From assembly GCF_001457035.1 (NCBI RefSeq), contig NZ_KQ758621.1:120481-184480 (forward strand): a DNA stretch of 64,000 bases, given 5' to 3'. The position numbers were made by a program, and so were the translations under genes. The DNA is from Fictibacillus enclensis. GTDB taxonomy: Bacteria; Bacillota; Bacilli; Bacillales; Fictibacillaceae. Position 1 is the first letter of the stretch, and each line of letters starts with the position of its first letter. Below are positions 1-8,464 of this stretch, one piece after another. Under the pieces are notes generated by a model. The model was not told the origin of the DNA. It saw only the letters and a list, made by a program, of their open reading frames with translations, and did no database searches.

Positions 1-769
1 TCCAGCTCAAACAGGTTACCTGCTTTAATGAGCGAAATGATGATGGCCAGGAAGGTAGGAACATGATGGTTAATGATCATAATGCCCGAAACGGCCCCCA
101 CAAAAGCAGCCACCGAACCATGAGCCCAACTTGGAACTGCCGGTGCTTTCATTCTCATAAACTTAAACTTTAGCATAAAGCGCGGTTCACCCAGCACATT
201 TGCGGTTGCCCTGTGCCAGATATCATAATGGATCAGCGCGAAGGTACCTGCCTTTCCGTTGGCTAAGGCTTCTTCCTCTGTATCATCATCCTGGAAAATA
301 CGGGTTTCATAATATTGTGTTCCCGGCATAATTCCCGTCGGCCCGAGTTCCACAGGCGTGTCCTGAGGAAAATACATGATCATCGCCCACCATGGATGAT
401 GGTTGCGCATCCGCTGATATCCCCAATAGCTGTCTTTTTGCCAAGCACCAGCTTCAGTTGAAGCATTGTAATGGCCGTGCCGATGAGCATGAAGCATATA
501 ATCCGAACCCAAAACACTGGTCAACGCTCCTGTAATGATGGGATGATCAAACACTTTTTGAAGTTCAGGAATTCTGGGGGAGAGATTGTTCCCAGGATTT
601 CCTTCTTCTACATATACCGTCTTAACTGTGTGTTCAATGCTTCATGAAATTCCTCGGAGAAGTCTGTTTGCAGGATAAGAAAACCATCTGTGATAAACTT
701 CTTGATCTGCTCATCCGTCAACAAAAACGGTGAAGCCGCTTTCAACTGCGTAATCTTCCTCCTTTTCAT
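1..769 (-). pseudogene. Phytanoyl-CoA dioxygenase (PhyH)-like protein, frameshifted and cut by the window edge
   Basis: Reading leftwards from an ATG at 769 (AGGGGAAC just upstream) gives a normal PhyH-type N-terminus (LTDEQIKKFITDGFLIL), but that frame stops after about 53 codons. The match continues in another frame from about position 640 with PhyH-like sequence: NLSPRIPELQKVFDHP, then LGPTGIMPGTQYYE, then a late HYDIWHRATAN segment expected to give the distal iron-binding His. One base gained or lost around 631-650 explains this. The family uses Fe(II) and 2-oxoglutarate to hydroxylate small molecules. The C-terminus lies outside the window. It may be a true pseudogene or a sequencing error. 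Family call fairly sure, substrate unknown. Confidence 0.7.
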
Positions 770-1030
770 TCTGTTCCCCTTGATTATAAGCAGAGCAAAT
801 CCTAATCAGAATAGAGAAAGCTAAGGCAGATTGGTACAAAACTAAGATATAAAAAAAGATGCCCTTCTCTTTTTAGGTACTAGTTGAACCAAGTGGCTCA
901 ACCCACTAACTGCCAATTCCATTATTTTTTAGAAAAAAATGTAACAGAATACGCTAAATAAGAAGTCAATTTACTTTGTCTATCGAATAGTTTTATAAGG
1001 ACGTATTAACCATATGACTTTATATCATAT

Positions 1031-1051
1031 TTGTTATATAATATTATATAA
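1031..1051. promoter_or_regulatory. AT-rich palindrome upstream of frlR, candidate FrlR operator
   Basis: A perfect 18-bp palindrome TTATATAATATTATATAA (1034-1051) sits about 30 bp upstream of frlR. It is preceded by TTGTTATAT (1031-1039), a 9-mer that recurs upstream of frlB at 6900-6908. Autoregulation by FrlR is an inference. The rest of 770-1080 is AT-rich non-coding DNA in which I see no gene. Confidence 0.4.
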
Positions 1052-1080
1052 TGACCTAATGCTAGGAGGAAGCTAAATCG

Positions 1081-1809
1081 ATGAAACTGAACAACGCCAG
1101 TTCCCTTCCTTTATATGAACAGCTGATGATCAACATAAAAGATGAGATGGATAAAGGGGTCTATAAAGCAGGGGACAGAATTCCGAACGAGGCTGAGCTT
1201 TGTGATCTTTACAGTGTGAGCCGGATTACCGTCAGACGAGCCATTCAAGAATTGGTAGAGGAAGGACTATTGGAGCGAAAGCAAGGCAAAGGCACGTTTG
1301 TTTCCCGAAAAAAAGTGGCCCGGGAGCTGATTACCGTTGAAGGGTTCTCTGATTTCAGCAAGCAATTGGGAGTGAACTCCTCGAAAAAAGTATTGGAATG
1401 CAAGGAAATAAAAGCGACAAAACAAGTTGCCGAGGCTCTTCAGATTGAAGTGGGTTCACCTGTACTGAATCTTTCGCGCCTGATGTTTATTGATGACATG
1501 CCATTCACCATTGATATTGTCCATTATTCCCTGATCCGCTTTCCAAAACTGATGGAAAACATTTTCGAGTATGAATCCACCTACGATGTGCTTAAAAATA
1601 TGTATCAAGTGAACATGCAAAAGACCTCATCCACCAAGATTTTGACCGCTGTACCTGCTTCCACCACCGAGGCTGAGTACCTGGATTGTGATCCTGGGGC
1701 CATGCTGTTCAACATTGATAAAACGGTATTTGACGATCAAGGGGTACCTATTCATATTTCCACCTTTAAAGTACCAACCACTCATATCGCATTTACCATT
1801 TCAACCTAA
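1081..1809 (+). CDS. frlR: GntR/HutC-family transcriptional regulator FrlR
   Basis: 242-residue cytoplasmic regulator. Residues 8-75 form a GntR winged helix (PLYEQL at the start, then SRITVRRAIQELVEEGLLERKQGKGTFV), and about 90-235 form a UTRA ligand-binding domain of the HutC type. ATG with AGGAGG seven to eight bases upstream. It converges on frlD, the last gene of a complete frl operon, and B. subtilis FrlR is the repressor of that operon, so the assignment rests on both domains and synteny. It probably senses a fructosamine phosphate or amino sugar phosphate. An AT-rich palindrome sits just upstream of its start. Confident on family, fairly confident on role. Confidence 0.85.
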   Translation: MKLNNASSLPLYEQLMINIKDEMDKGVYKAGDRIPNEAELCDLYSVSRITVRRAIQELVEEGLLERKQGKGTFVSRKKVARELITVEGFSDFSKQLGVNSSKKVLECKEIKATKQVAEALQIEVGSPVLNLSRLMFIDDMPFTIDIVHYSLIRFPKLMENIFEYESTYDVLKNMYQVNMQKTSSTKILTAVPASTTEAEYLDCDPGAMLFNIDKTVFDDQGVPIHISTFKVPTTHIAFTIST

Positions 1810-1812
1810 AAA

Positions 1813-1845
1813 AATGGAACTAAGCCATTTCTGGCTAGTTCCATT
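1813..1845. terminator. Bidirectional terminator between frlR and frlD
   Basis: ATGGAACTA/TAGTTCCAT arms extended by GCCA/TGGC around a short loop, with A-run on the left and T-run on the right. It serves both convergent genes and ends three bases from the frlD stop codon. Confidence 0.85.
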
Positions 1846-1847
1846 TT

Positions 1848-2669
1848 TCATACCATCAACGATTTACCATGGCCAAATGCTCCCATAATCTCACAGGTTC
1901 TTGCGGCTTTTAATGCCGCGAACTGCAGGGACTCTTTAATAGAAGACTGGTTAAAGAAGCTTGTTAAAAACCCGGCAATAAACGAATCTCCTGCTCCGAG
2001 CGTATCAATGACCTCCGCTTCCTCAATGCCTTGAATGTACCGGTTGGATCCATCTGACATAATTACGCCTTTAGAGCCTCTGGTGACCACCACATTGGCG
2101 GTTCCCAATGTATGAATTTTAGCGATCAATGCATCAATTTCCAGTTCCGATAAATCGCTTCCCGAAACAAAAGCAAACGTAAGATAAGGACATGCCTTTT
2201 GGAGCAGCTCATCGGTATAGTGATTGGAAAGATCATAAGAAAGAGGGATCAATTTCTGCAGCCGGGACAACTCATCCTCCAGACTGCTGTAAATGCTCGT
2301 GTGCAGCACATCGTAGCGTTTAATAGATTCATAATCTTCTTCTGTTAGTCTCAGCTTTAAGGCAGACTGTATGCCTCCTTTATTGGATTTCACAAAAATA
2401 CGGTCGCCCTCTTCATCCAGATTAACGTAGGCTTTTCCGCTCTCCCCGATTGCCCGGCGAACCCTGCTGGCATCCACATTTTCTTTTTTCAGAGATTCAA
2501 CGATATGGTCACCCTCTGTGTCATTTCCTACGATACCTATAAATGCTGTTTCAGCCGCACCGAACTGCCGTGACAGCACCGCTACATTCAGCGCGTTCCC
2601 TCCCGGATACATTTCATTCCGTTCCAAATAAACATCAACTACGTTATCACCAATGGCTATTAATTTCAT
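1848..2669 (-). CDS. frlD: Fructoselysine 6-kinase-like PfkB-family kinase FrlD
   Basis: 273-residue ribokinase/PfkB-fold kinase. It has the substrate-site motif GGNALNVA near residue 24 and the ATP/catalytic signature DTLGAGDSF near 222, whose Asp is the expected catalytic base. In the frl pathway FrlD phosphorylates fructosamines at C6, and FrlB then cleaves the product to glucose 6-phosphate and the free amine. Last gene of the minus-strand operon, 18 bases after frlM. The length fits PfkB fructosamine kinases. Substrate inferred from synteny. Confidence 0.85.
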   Translation of the reverse strand: MKLIAIGDNVVDVYLERNEMYPGGNALNVAVLSRQFGAAETAFIGIVGNDTEGDHIVESLKKENVDASRVRRAIGESGKAYVNLDEEGDRIFVKSNKGGIQSALKLRLTEEDYESIKRYDVLHTSIYSSLEDELSRLQKLIPLSYDLSNHYTDELLQKACPYLTFAFVSGSDLSELEIDALIAKIHTLGTANVVVTRGSKGVIMSDGSNRYIQGIEEAEVIDTLGAGDSFIAGFLTSFFNQSSIKESLQFAALKAARTCEIMGAFGHGKSLMV

Positions 2670-2687
2670 TTGTATTCCAACCCTTTC

Positions 2688-3578
2688 TTATCCTTTTACA
2701 CTGCCTGCAGCCAAGCCGCGAATGAAATATTTTTGCATAAATAAAAATAAGAGAATAATAGGCGCTGCAGAAATCATCAAACCTGCCAGAAGAACTCCCC
2801 AGTTAGTTTGCAGCGCATCCCTGAATTGCATCAATCCGGCAGGTATGGTTTTCAGCGATTCTGAATCGACAAAAATGAGCGCGAACATAAACTCGTTCCA
2901 TGTAAAATACGCCGTAAGAATAATCCCGGTTAAAAGGATGGGATAATTCAGCGGTAAAAATATCTTGGTGAACACGGCCCATGAACTGCATCCATCAAGG
3001 ACAGCAGATTCTTCAATTTCCTTTGGCACATCCAGGAAAGCGGCACGGATGAGCAAAATGGTGATGGGGATCCGGTAAGCGACATAGGGAAGAATCAGCG
3101 CCAAATACGTATCATGGATGCCCAAAGCCTGAATCAGCTTATATAAAGGAACAAGACTGACTTGCGGGGAGAGCATCATTCCTCCCATGCAAAGAATAAG
3201 AAGCGCATTTTTTCCTTTGAAGGAAAACCGTGTTAACCCGTAAGCCCCCAGTGCACTGATGAACACTGTCCCTAAACAGGTGCTGACAGTAACGACTAAG
3301 CTATTCACGAAATATCCTGAAATTCCTGTCTCCCAAGCGTGGGAATAGTTGGAAAACAGCCATTTCTCCGGCATGGCCCAGCTGTTGGAGAAAATTTCGT
3401 CCGTGGTTTTAAAGGAATTAATAATCATCCAGAACAGCGGGTACGCCACCACGATAAAATAGACCACTAAAATGAAATAAAGTGGGACAGCTCCTTTGAT
3501 TTTCGCCTTCTTCCGTCTTCTTTTGACCGGTACATTGTAGGTGTAATCAATCGTTGCTTTGGTTTCCAAATCAATCAT
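2688..3578 (-). CDS. frlM: ABC transporter permease FrlM (CUT1, MalG-like)
   Basis: About 296 residues. A charged cytoplasmic N-terminus (KRRRKKAK) is followed by six predicted membrane segments and an EAA loop (EIEESAVLDGCSSWAVF) that docks the ATPase. The frame opens far upstream, but ATG at 3578 fits best: GGGAAGG precedes it and it overlaps frlN by eight bases, as usual for coupled permease genes. It ends in the typical GSVKG tail. Imports fructosamines together with FrlN and FrlO. No ATPase gene is present here, so a shared MsmX-type ATPase is presumed. Confidence 0.85.
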   Translation of the reverse strand: MIDLETKATIDYTYNVPVKRRRKKAKIKGAVPLYFILVVYFIVVAYPLFWMIINSFKTTDEIFSNSWAMPEKWLFSNYSHAWETGISGYFVNSLVVTVSTCLGTVFISALGAYGLTRFSFKGKNALLILCMGGMMLSPQVSLVPLYKLIQALGIHDTYLALILPYVAYRIPITILLIRAAFLDVPKEIEESAVLDGCSSWAVFTKIFLPLNYPILLTGIILTAYFTWNEFMFALIFVDSESLKTIPAGLMQFRDALQTNWGVLLAGLMISAAPIILLFLFMQKYFIRGLAAGSVKG

Positions 3579-4449
3579 CCTTCCCTGTTCGGAATAGCTT
3601 CTTTTGAACCAAGGACAAAAGTAATGTGAGAATGAGAATAACGGTGGCAATGGCGGATGCATAGCCCATCTGATCTTTGGCGAAAGCTGAGCTGTATAGA
3701 AGAGTACCAAGCACCTCACTGGCGTTGCCGGGACCGCCTCCCGTTAAAATATACGGTTCATTAAAAACCGTAAAAGCGCCTGTCAGCGTAATAAGCGAAG
3801 CCACAAAAAACATCTCTTTCACCTGTGGAACCGTGACGGAAATGAACCTGCGGATTTTACCGGCTCCATCCATTTCTGCTGCTTCATAAATTTCCCTAGG
3901 AATCGCCTGAATGGCAACGATAAATAACATCATGATGTAACCGATACTCTGCCATTGGGACACGGCAATCACAGCGAAAATCGCTGTTTCCGAATCACCC
4001 AGCCATTCCCTTGCCCAGGAGTCCAGTCCCAATCCGTGCAGAAAGCTGTTCAGGATTCCCATGTTCGGCTCATAGACAAAGGTAAAAAGCAATGCGATGA
4101 CCGTAACCGAGATAACCACCGGCAAAAAGAAAACCGTCCGAAAAAAACTGCTGATGAACCGGGTAATGGGATCCTCGAGAATAGCGGCCAAAATCAGTCC
4201 GCCAAACACCTGGCAGATAATCGAGATGACGGCATACCAGACGTTATTTTTTAATGCGGTATAAAATACCGGATCATGAAAGAGGTTGATGAAATTGGTA
4301 AACCCGACAAATGCCTTGTCCGGGGAGAAAGCCGAAAAATCATAAAAACTAAATCTGAAGTTTTCCACGATTGGATAATATACAAAAAGCCCCATCATCA
4401 CTATACAAGGTGCAAGATACAGATACGGGACGAGTTTTCTGATCGGCAA
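3571..4449 (-). CDS. frlN: ABC transporter permease FrlN (CUT1, MalF-like)
   Basis: About 292 residues with six membrane helices (PYLYLAPCIVMMGLFVYYP is the first) and an EAA loop (EIYEAAEMDGAGKIRRF). A longer frame reaches 4509, but it would run through a stem-loop. The TTG at 4449, seven bases after AGAGGTG, gives the expected short N-terminus (PIRKLVPYLY), so I chose it. Membrane partner of FrlM. The hairpin at 4475-4503 separates it from the binding-protein gene. Confidence 0.85.
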   Translation of the reverse strand: MPIRKLVPYLYLAPCIVMMGLFVYYPIVENFRFSFYDFSAFSPDKAFVGFTNFINLFHDPVFYTALKNNVWYAVISIICQVFGGLILAAILEDPITRFISSFFRTVFFLPVVISVTVIALLFTFVYEPNMGILNSFLHGLGLDSWAREWLGDSETAIFAVIAVSQWQSIGYIMMLFIVAIQAIPREIYEAAEMDGAGKIRRFISVTVPQVKEMFFVASLITLTGAFTVFNEPYILTGGGPGNASEVLGTLLYSSAFAKDQMGYASAIATVILILTLLLSLVQKKLFRTGKDD

Positions 4450-4474
4450 TGGATTCACCTCTTCTTTTTTTAAA

Positions 4475-4503
4475 AGAAGGTGGTTAACGTGCAACCACCT
4501 TCT
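4475..4503 (-). terminator. Intercistronic stem-loop between frlO and frlN
   Basis: Perfect 11-bp stem AGAAGGTGGTT/AACCACCTTCT with a 7-base loop, followed on the transcript by four U residues. It lies in the gap after the binding-protein gene, where such hairpins usually attenuate or stabilise mRNA so that binding protein is made in excess of permease. That role is inferred. Confidence 0.7.
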
Positions 4504-4515
4504 CTTCATCGTTTT

Positions 4516-5799
4516 CTATTTTTTCTGTAATCCATTGGCGGCTTTCTGGACATCCGCCATGACTTCTTTTGGTGTTTTCTTTCCATTGAGCATCAGCTGT
4601 GATCCTTTTAAATACGCATCAACAATTTTGATATCCACTGCAGTATCGAACCAGAGATAGGTTTTGTCGGCATTTACAATCAGATTAATGGCATCCTGCT
4701 GAAGCTTGGAAGCATTCGTTTCATTGGTTGTTCCTTTAACAGCGCTGTATTCACTGACCTTTGTCAGCTGTTCCGTACCCTTCTTTTTGGACGTGAGGAA
4801 TTTAATGAACTCCATCGCTTCTTTTGGATGCTTGGTTTTGGAAGAAATCATGATTCCTTCTGGAGCAGCGGTGATCGAGTTCGGATTTCCTTTTCCGCCT
4901 TCAATTTCCGGCGTGTTGAACACCCCAAGATTTTTCTTCAGGCTTGGCTCAATCATTCCAATCTCGGCCAACTGGAAATAGCCGATCGCTGCTTTTCCAC
5001 TGTTAAACAATTGGCGTGCATACTCGTGGTCCACCGAGTTAACACCCTTATTAAAGTACGGTTCGAGCTCTTTAAACTTTTCCAGGGCTTTCACATATCC
5101 CGGATTTGTAAATTCACCATCCGTATTTTTGAGGTTATAGTCTTTTTCGATGACATCTTCCGGTACCATCTGGGCATTCAATGAGCCGATGTAGTGAGAG
5201 ATTGTCCAAGGTGCCTTGCTGCCAAAAGCGATCGGTGTAATGCCCTTTTTCTCAATGTCTTTCAAAACAGAGATCAATTCATCCCAGGTAGCCGGCGCCT
5301 TTAAACCAAGATCTTTGAAAATCTTTTTGTTGTAAAAAAAGGCTTTGCCGTCCGTTGACCAGGGAATTCCGTAAATTTTCCCATCCAGGGTAAAGGGCTT
5401 AAACTGAGAAGAAATGATTTGATCTGACCACTTTTTATCATCGTTTACATACTTGGTTAAATCATAGGCTTGTCCGGCACGGGCGAAATTGTAGGCAAAT
5501 TCGCCGCTCCAGGAAAAGTACACGTCAGGAGGATTATCCGAGCCAAGAAGCACCCGGATTTTGTCTTTGTAGGAATCATTCAAAACGGCTTCGGTTTGGA
5601 TTTTGATGTTCGGATGGGACTTTTCAAACTCTTTCACCGCATCTTCGAAGTATTGCTTTTTTGGCTCTGTCGGCCAACGATGGAAAAAACGGAGTACAAC
5701 GGTGTCATCATTGCTTCCTGATGACGAACTGGAGGTACAACCCGCCATGAATGAAAGAATCATGGCGGTGATCATACCTAAAAGTAGCAGTCGTTTCAT
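4516..5799 (-). CDS. frlO: Fructosamine ABC transporter substrate-binding lipoprotein FrlO
   Basis: 427 residues. Lipoprotein signal peptide with lipobox FMAGC (Cys near residue 20) and a Ser-rich linker, then a type 1 extracellular solute-binding fold (VLRFFHRWPTEPKKQYFEDAV, then PPDVYFSWSGEF). Anchored outside the membrane, it captures the glycated substrate for FrlN/FrlM. Second gene of the operon, 32 bases after frlB. ATG preceded by GGAAAGGA. Substrate assigned from synteny with B. subtilis frlO. Confidence 0.85.
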   Translation of the reverse strand: MKRLLLLGMITAMILSFMAGCTSSSSSGSNDDTVVLRFFHRWPTEPKKQYFEDAVKEFEKSHPNIKIQTEAVLNDSYKDKIRVLLGSDNPPDVYFSWSGEFAYNFARAGQAYDLTKYVNDDKKWSDQIISSQFKPFTLDGKIYGIPWSTDGKAFFYNKKIFKDLGLKAPATWDELISVLKDIEKKGITPIAFGSKAPWTISHYIGSLNAQMVPEDVIEKDYNLKNTDGEFTNPGYVKALEKFKELEPYFNKGVNSVDHEYARQLFNSGKAAIGYFQLAEIGMIEPSLKKNLGVFNTPEIEGGKGNPNSITAAPEGIMISSKTKHPKEAMEFIKFLTSKKKGTEQLTKVSEYSAVKGTTNETNASKLQQDAINLIVNADKTYLWFDTAVDIKIVDAYLKGSQLMLNGKKTPKEVMADVQKAANGLQKK

Positions 5800-5831
5800 T
5801 TCCTTTCCTCCCCCTGTAAAAGCTCGATAGT

Positions 5832-6821
5832 TTAATATTCAACCTTCCACATGTATCTTCTCGTTGATAGTGGATGATTGCGCTCTTCAGCCAGTCGATC
5901 CGCATAAGTTCTCAACACATAGTTTAGGACTAATGGAGCAATGTAACCTTTCACTTCCTCACGTACACCTGTGAAATCAAAATCAGCGGCATCAAGGACA
6001 ATCAGTTTTTTGCCATAACGCTTGGAAAATTCCAGCGCGCGTTCTTCAAGATGTCTCGTTTCATCCAGACCAAGGAGGATAATGAACGACGTTTCCTGGT
6101 CAATGATTTCAAACGGCCCATGGAAATACTCACCCGCATGGATGGCGTGGGAATGTATCCATTGCATTTCCATCAGGATGCAGATTGCAAACGAGTAAGC
6201 CACTCCATAGTTGGCGCCACTGGCCATCGTGTAAATAATGTTTTCGTTTTTGTACATTTGGCCAAAATCCTCTGCATTTCCCTTGTATAGCTCTGCTGCT
6301 TTTTCGTGTACCTGCTGGAGATTTTCAAGGCTTTCTTCGATCAGTGCAAACTTATCATTGTTTTCAATTGTTTTTAATACACCAAAAACAAGCTGATAAA
6401 GAACGGAGTAGTTCGTTGTGAAGGCATTTGCTTCTTCTCCCCACTCATACTTGAGGACAACATCAGAGGCTTGAGCCAACGGAGAACCTTCCACATTCGT
6501 CAAGGAAACGGCCAGCGCTCCTTTTGATCGGGCAAATTTCGCAGATTCTACAGTTTCTGGCGTGTTACCCGAGTGGGAGCAAAGAATGACCAGGGAGTTT
6601 TCACCCAATTTATTGTGATTACGGTGGATAAATTCATTAGAGCTGTATAAGTGGGCGTCGATTTTTTTCGCCTCACGGTCAATCACATATTTGCTTGGAT
6701 ACATGAGGGCGGATGATCCTCCGCATGCGACAAAAAATACGTTTTCGATTGTTTTTTTCTTAACTTCCTCAAGGGCTGCCTGAACTTGTTTTTTTACGTC
6801 AACAACTAATTCTGTACTCAT
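5832..6821 (-). CDS. frlB: Fructosamine 6-phosphate deglycase FrlB (SIS domain)
   Basis: 329 residues with two SIS domains, as in GlmS isomerase. First domain: FFVACGGSSALMYPSKYV near residue 30 and CSHSGNTPETV near 80. Second domain: MASGANYGVAYSF, AIHAGEYFHGPFE (conserved Glu/His) and the C-terminal HPLSTRRYMWKVEY. From memory it is very close to B. subtilis FrlB throughout. It splits fructosamine 6-phosphates into glucose 6-phosphate and the amino compound. Start set at ATG 6821 with GGAGG at good spacing; the in-frame TTG 15 bases upstream would overlap the ribosome site. First gene of the operon. Confidence 0.93.
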   Translation of the reverse strand: MSTELVVDVKKQVQAALEEVKKKTIENVFFVACGGSSALMYPSKYVIDREAKKIDAHLYSSNEFIHRNHNKLGENSLVILCSHSGNTPETVESAKFARSKGALAVSLTNVEGSPLAQASDVVLKYEWGEEANAFTTNYSVLYQLVFGVLKTIENNDKFALIEESLENLQQVHEKAAELYKGNAEDFGQMYKNENIIYTMASGANYGVAYSFAICILMEMQWIHSHAIHAGEYFHGPFEIIDQETSFIILLGLDETRHLEERALEFSKRYGKKLIVLDAADFDFTGVREEVKGYIAPLVLNYVLRTYADRLAEERNHPLSTRRYMWKVEY

Positions 6822-6881
6822 GAATATTGCCTCCAATTATTAAATTTTTCGGGTGCGCGCATACCCAAAACAATACACAAC

Positions 6882-6908
6882 ATTATAATACGTTATATAT
6901 TGTTATAT
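6882..6908 (-). promoter_or_regulatory. frl operon promoter with candidate FrlR site
   Basis: On the minus strand a TATAAT -10 (6882-6887) precedes frlB by about 60 bases. The AT-rich block just upstream holds the TTGTTATAT 9-mer (6900-6908) also found before frlR. No convincing -35 is seen. Operator role inferred from the shared word and the matched regulator. Confidence 0.45.
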
Positions 6909-7004
6909 TATTAGGTATTAATTTACCATCGGTTTCATTCGAAGTCAATATTATTTTCTGAATATTTAGTCGACAATTTTCGAGTGATTTTTCCTTGAAA
7001 ACAT

Positions 7005-7031
7005 AAAAAAACGCCCGGCATTGGCCGAACG
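7005..7031 (-). terminator. Terminator of the sensor kinase gene
   Basis: The minus-strand transcript folds CGTTCGGC-CAAT-GCCGGGCG (8 bp including G-U pairs), followed by seven U residues, directly after the kinase stop codon. Confidence 0.8.
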
Positions 7032-8297
7032 TCATGGTGTATATTCTTCTGATTTTTTCTTATAAGCTGGCAGATTGATCGTAAAGCATGTTCCTTTCGT
7101 TAACTCGCTGTTTATCAAAATTTGCCCACCCATCTGCTTTACGATTTGATGGCAAACGGTCAATCCCAATCCGGTTCCCTTTTCCTTTGTTGAATAATAG
7201 GGGCTGCCCAGCTTTTTGAGCTGGTCTTTAGTCATGCCTACTCCATTATCTTTGATTTGAATGGAGACAAAGCCATCGGCCGTTTTACTGCCCGATATCC
7301 CGATTTCACCATCACTTTTGATCGCTTCAATCGCATTTTTGATGATGTTGATGAATACTTGCTGAACTTCAAGCTTCAATCCTTCAATTTTGAGAGACGG
7401 CTCTACTTCCTGTGTGATCTGTATGCTGTTGAGAAGAGCATACGATTGCATCACGTCAATGGATTGCTGAATAAGGGATGTTAAATTAATAATCTCATAT
7501 TGATCGGTTTGGGGCTTGGCAAGTGCCAGATATTGATTAATGATTTCCTGAGCACGGTCCAATTCCTCAATGGAGATGTTTATGTACAATTGCTGCTCCT
7601 TCGTTAACTCTTCTTTTTGCAATAACTGCATAAATCCCCGCACTGATGTCATAGGATTGCGGATTTCATGTGCAACAGAAGCCGCCAGCTGGCTCACCAC
7701 ATTCATTTTTTCCGCCCGGATCAACTCCTGTTTCATTTCAAGCTGCTCATTCATATTTTCAATTAAATAGACGATGGCAATCAAGGTGGCCAAAACAATA
7801 AGAGAAGAGCCAAACACGAAATAGGTTTGCCGGTAATCACCTTTCAATTCAAGAAAAATCCCTCTGGTAATCGGGATCGTCATATAAAACAAGCTGATGA
7901 CCAGGACTTTTCCCTTTATCTGATAGCGGTGAAACATGCGGGTAATGCGGAGCAACAACAGACAATACACCGTATAATTCCCTACTAGGACGGGCAGCCT
8001 CTGGTCCGTAAAGAAGCCTGTGATAAGCAATGCCAAAAAAGCAGCAAACCCTACCTTTTTACCTCCATATAAAAAGGACAGGATAATAACAACTGCTTTA
8101 AAGTCATACTTATAGATTTCGGTATAAAGAACAGGCTGGCTCATTGTAAAAACTAATATCATGAGCATAAACAGAAAGAATTTCGAACGAATTTTTTTCC
8201 GTTTCTCTTCTCTCTCTTTGAAAAAGACTTGGTAAATAAGAATTGTAAAAAGAATGAATACCACATGCAAGCACATGCTTTGGATAGACTCCCACAT
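7032..8297 (-). CDS. Membrane sensor histidine kinase, sporulation kinase KinB-like
   Basis: 421 residues. About residues 1-185 hold six hydrophobic segments of the 5TM-LYT type. Then come an H-box (SVAHEIRNPMTSVRGFMQLL, phospho-accepting His near 210) and an HATPase domain with N-box (NIIKNAIEAI), G1 (DNGVGM) and G2 (GTGLGL). The layout matches Bacillus KinB/KinD-type kinases that feed the Spo0A phosphorelay. No response regulator is adjacent, which suits an orphan phosphorelay kinase. ATG follows AGGGAA. It has its own terminator and looks monocistronic. The signal is unknown, and the KinB label is by architecture only. Confidence 0.75.
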   Translation of the reverse strand: MWESIQSMCLHVVFILFTILIYQVFFKEREEKRKKIRSKFFLFMLMILVFTMSQPVLYTEIYKYDFKAVVIILSFLYGGKKVGFAAFLALLITGFFTDQRLPVLVGNYTVYCLLLLRITRMFHRYQIKGKVLVISLFYMTIPITRGIFLELKGDYRQTYFVFGSSLIVLATLIAIVYLIENMNEQLEMKQELIRAEKMNVVSQLAASVAHEIRNPMTSVRGFMQLLQKEELTKEQQLYINISIEELDRAQEIINQYLALAKPQTDQYEIINLTSLIQQSIDVMQSYALLNSIQITQEVEPSLKIEGLKLEVQQVFINIIKNAIEAIKSDGEIGISGSKTADGFVSIQIKDNGVGMTKDQLKKLGSPYYSTKEKGTGLGLTVCHQIVKQMGGQILINSELTKGTCFTINLPAYKKKSEEYTP

Positions 8298-8413
8298 ACA
8301 GTTCCCTACTTCCTGGATTTACATGGCTTATTTGGTTTTCGACAAATTTAAAAATATCCCTGTAAACAAAACCAAATTCTAAGTGTTCATTCTAGAAACT
8401 GAGCCACAATAAA

Positions 8414-8443
8414 AGCCAGAAAGAGGAATTCCCTTTTCTGGCT
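8414..8443 (-). terminator. Terminator of the SGNH hydrolase gene
   Basis: AGCCAGAAA/TTTTCTGGCT stem of 9-10 bp around an AGG-GAATTC-CT interior. U-rich after the stem on the minus strand. Confidence 0.8.
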
Positions 8444-8464
8444 CATTTTTGGTACAACTTTGTA

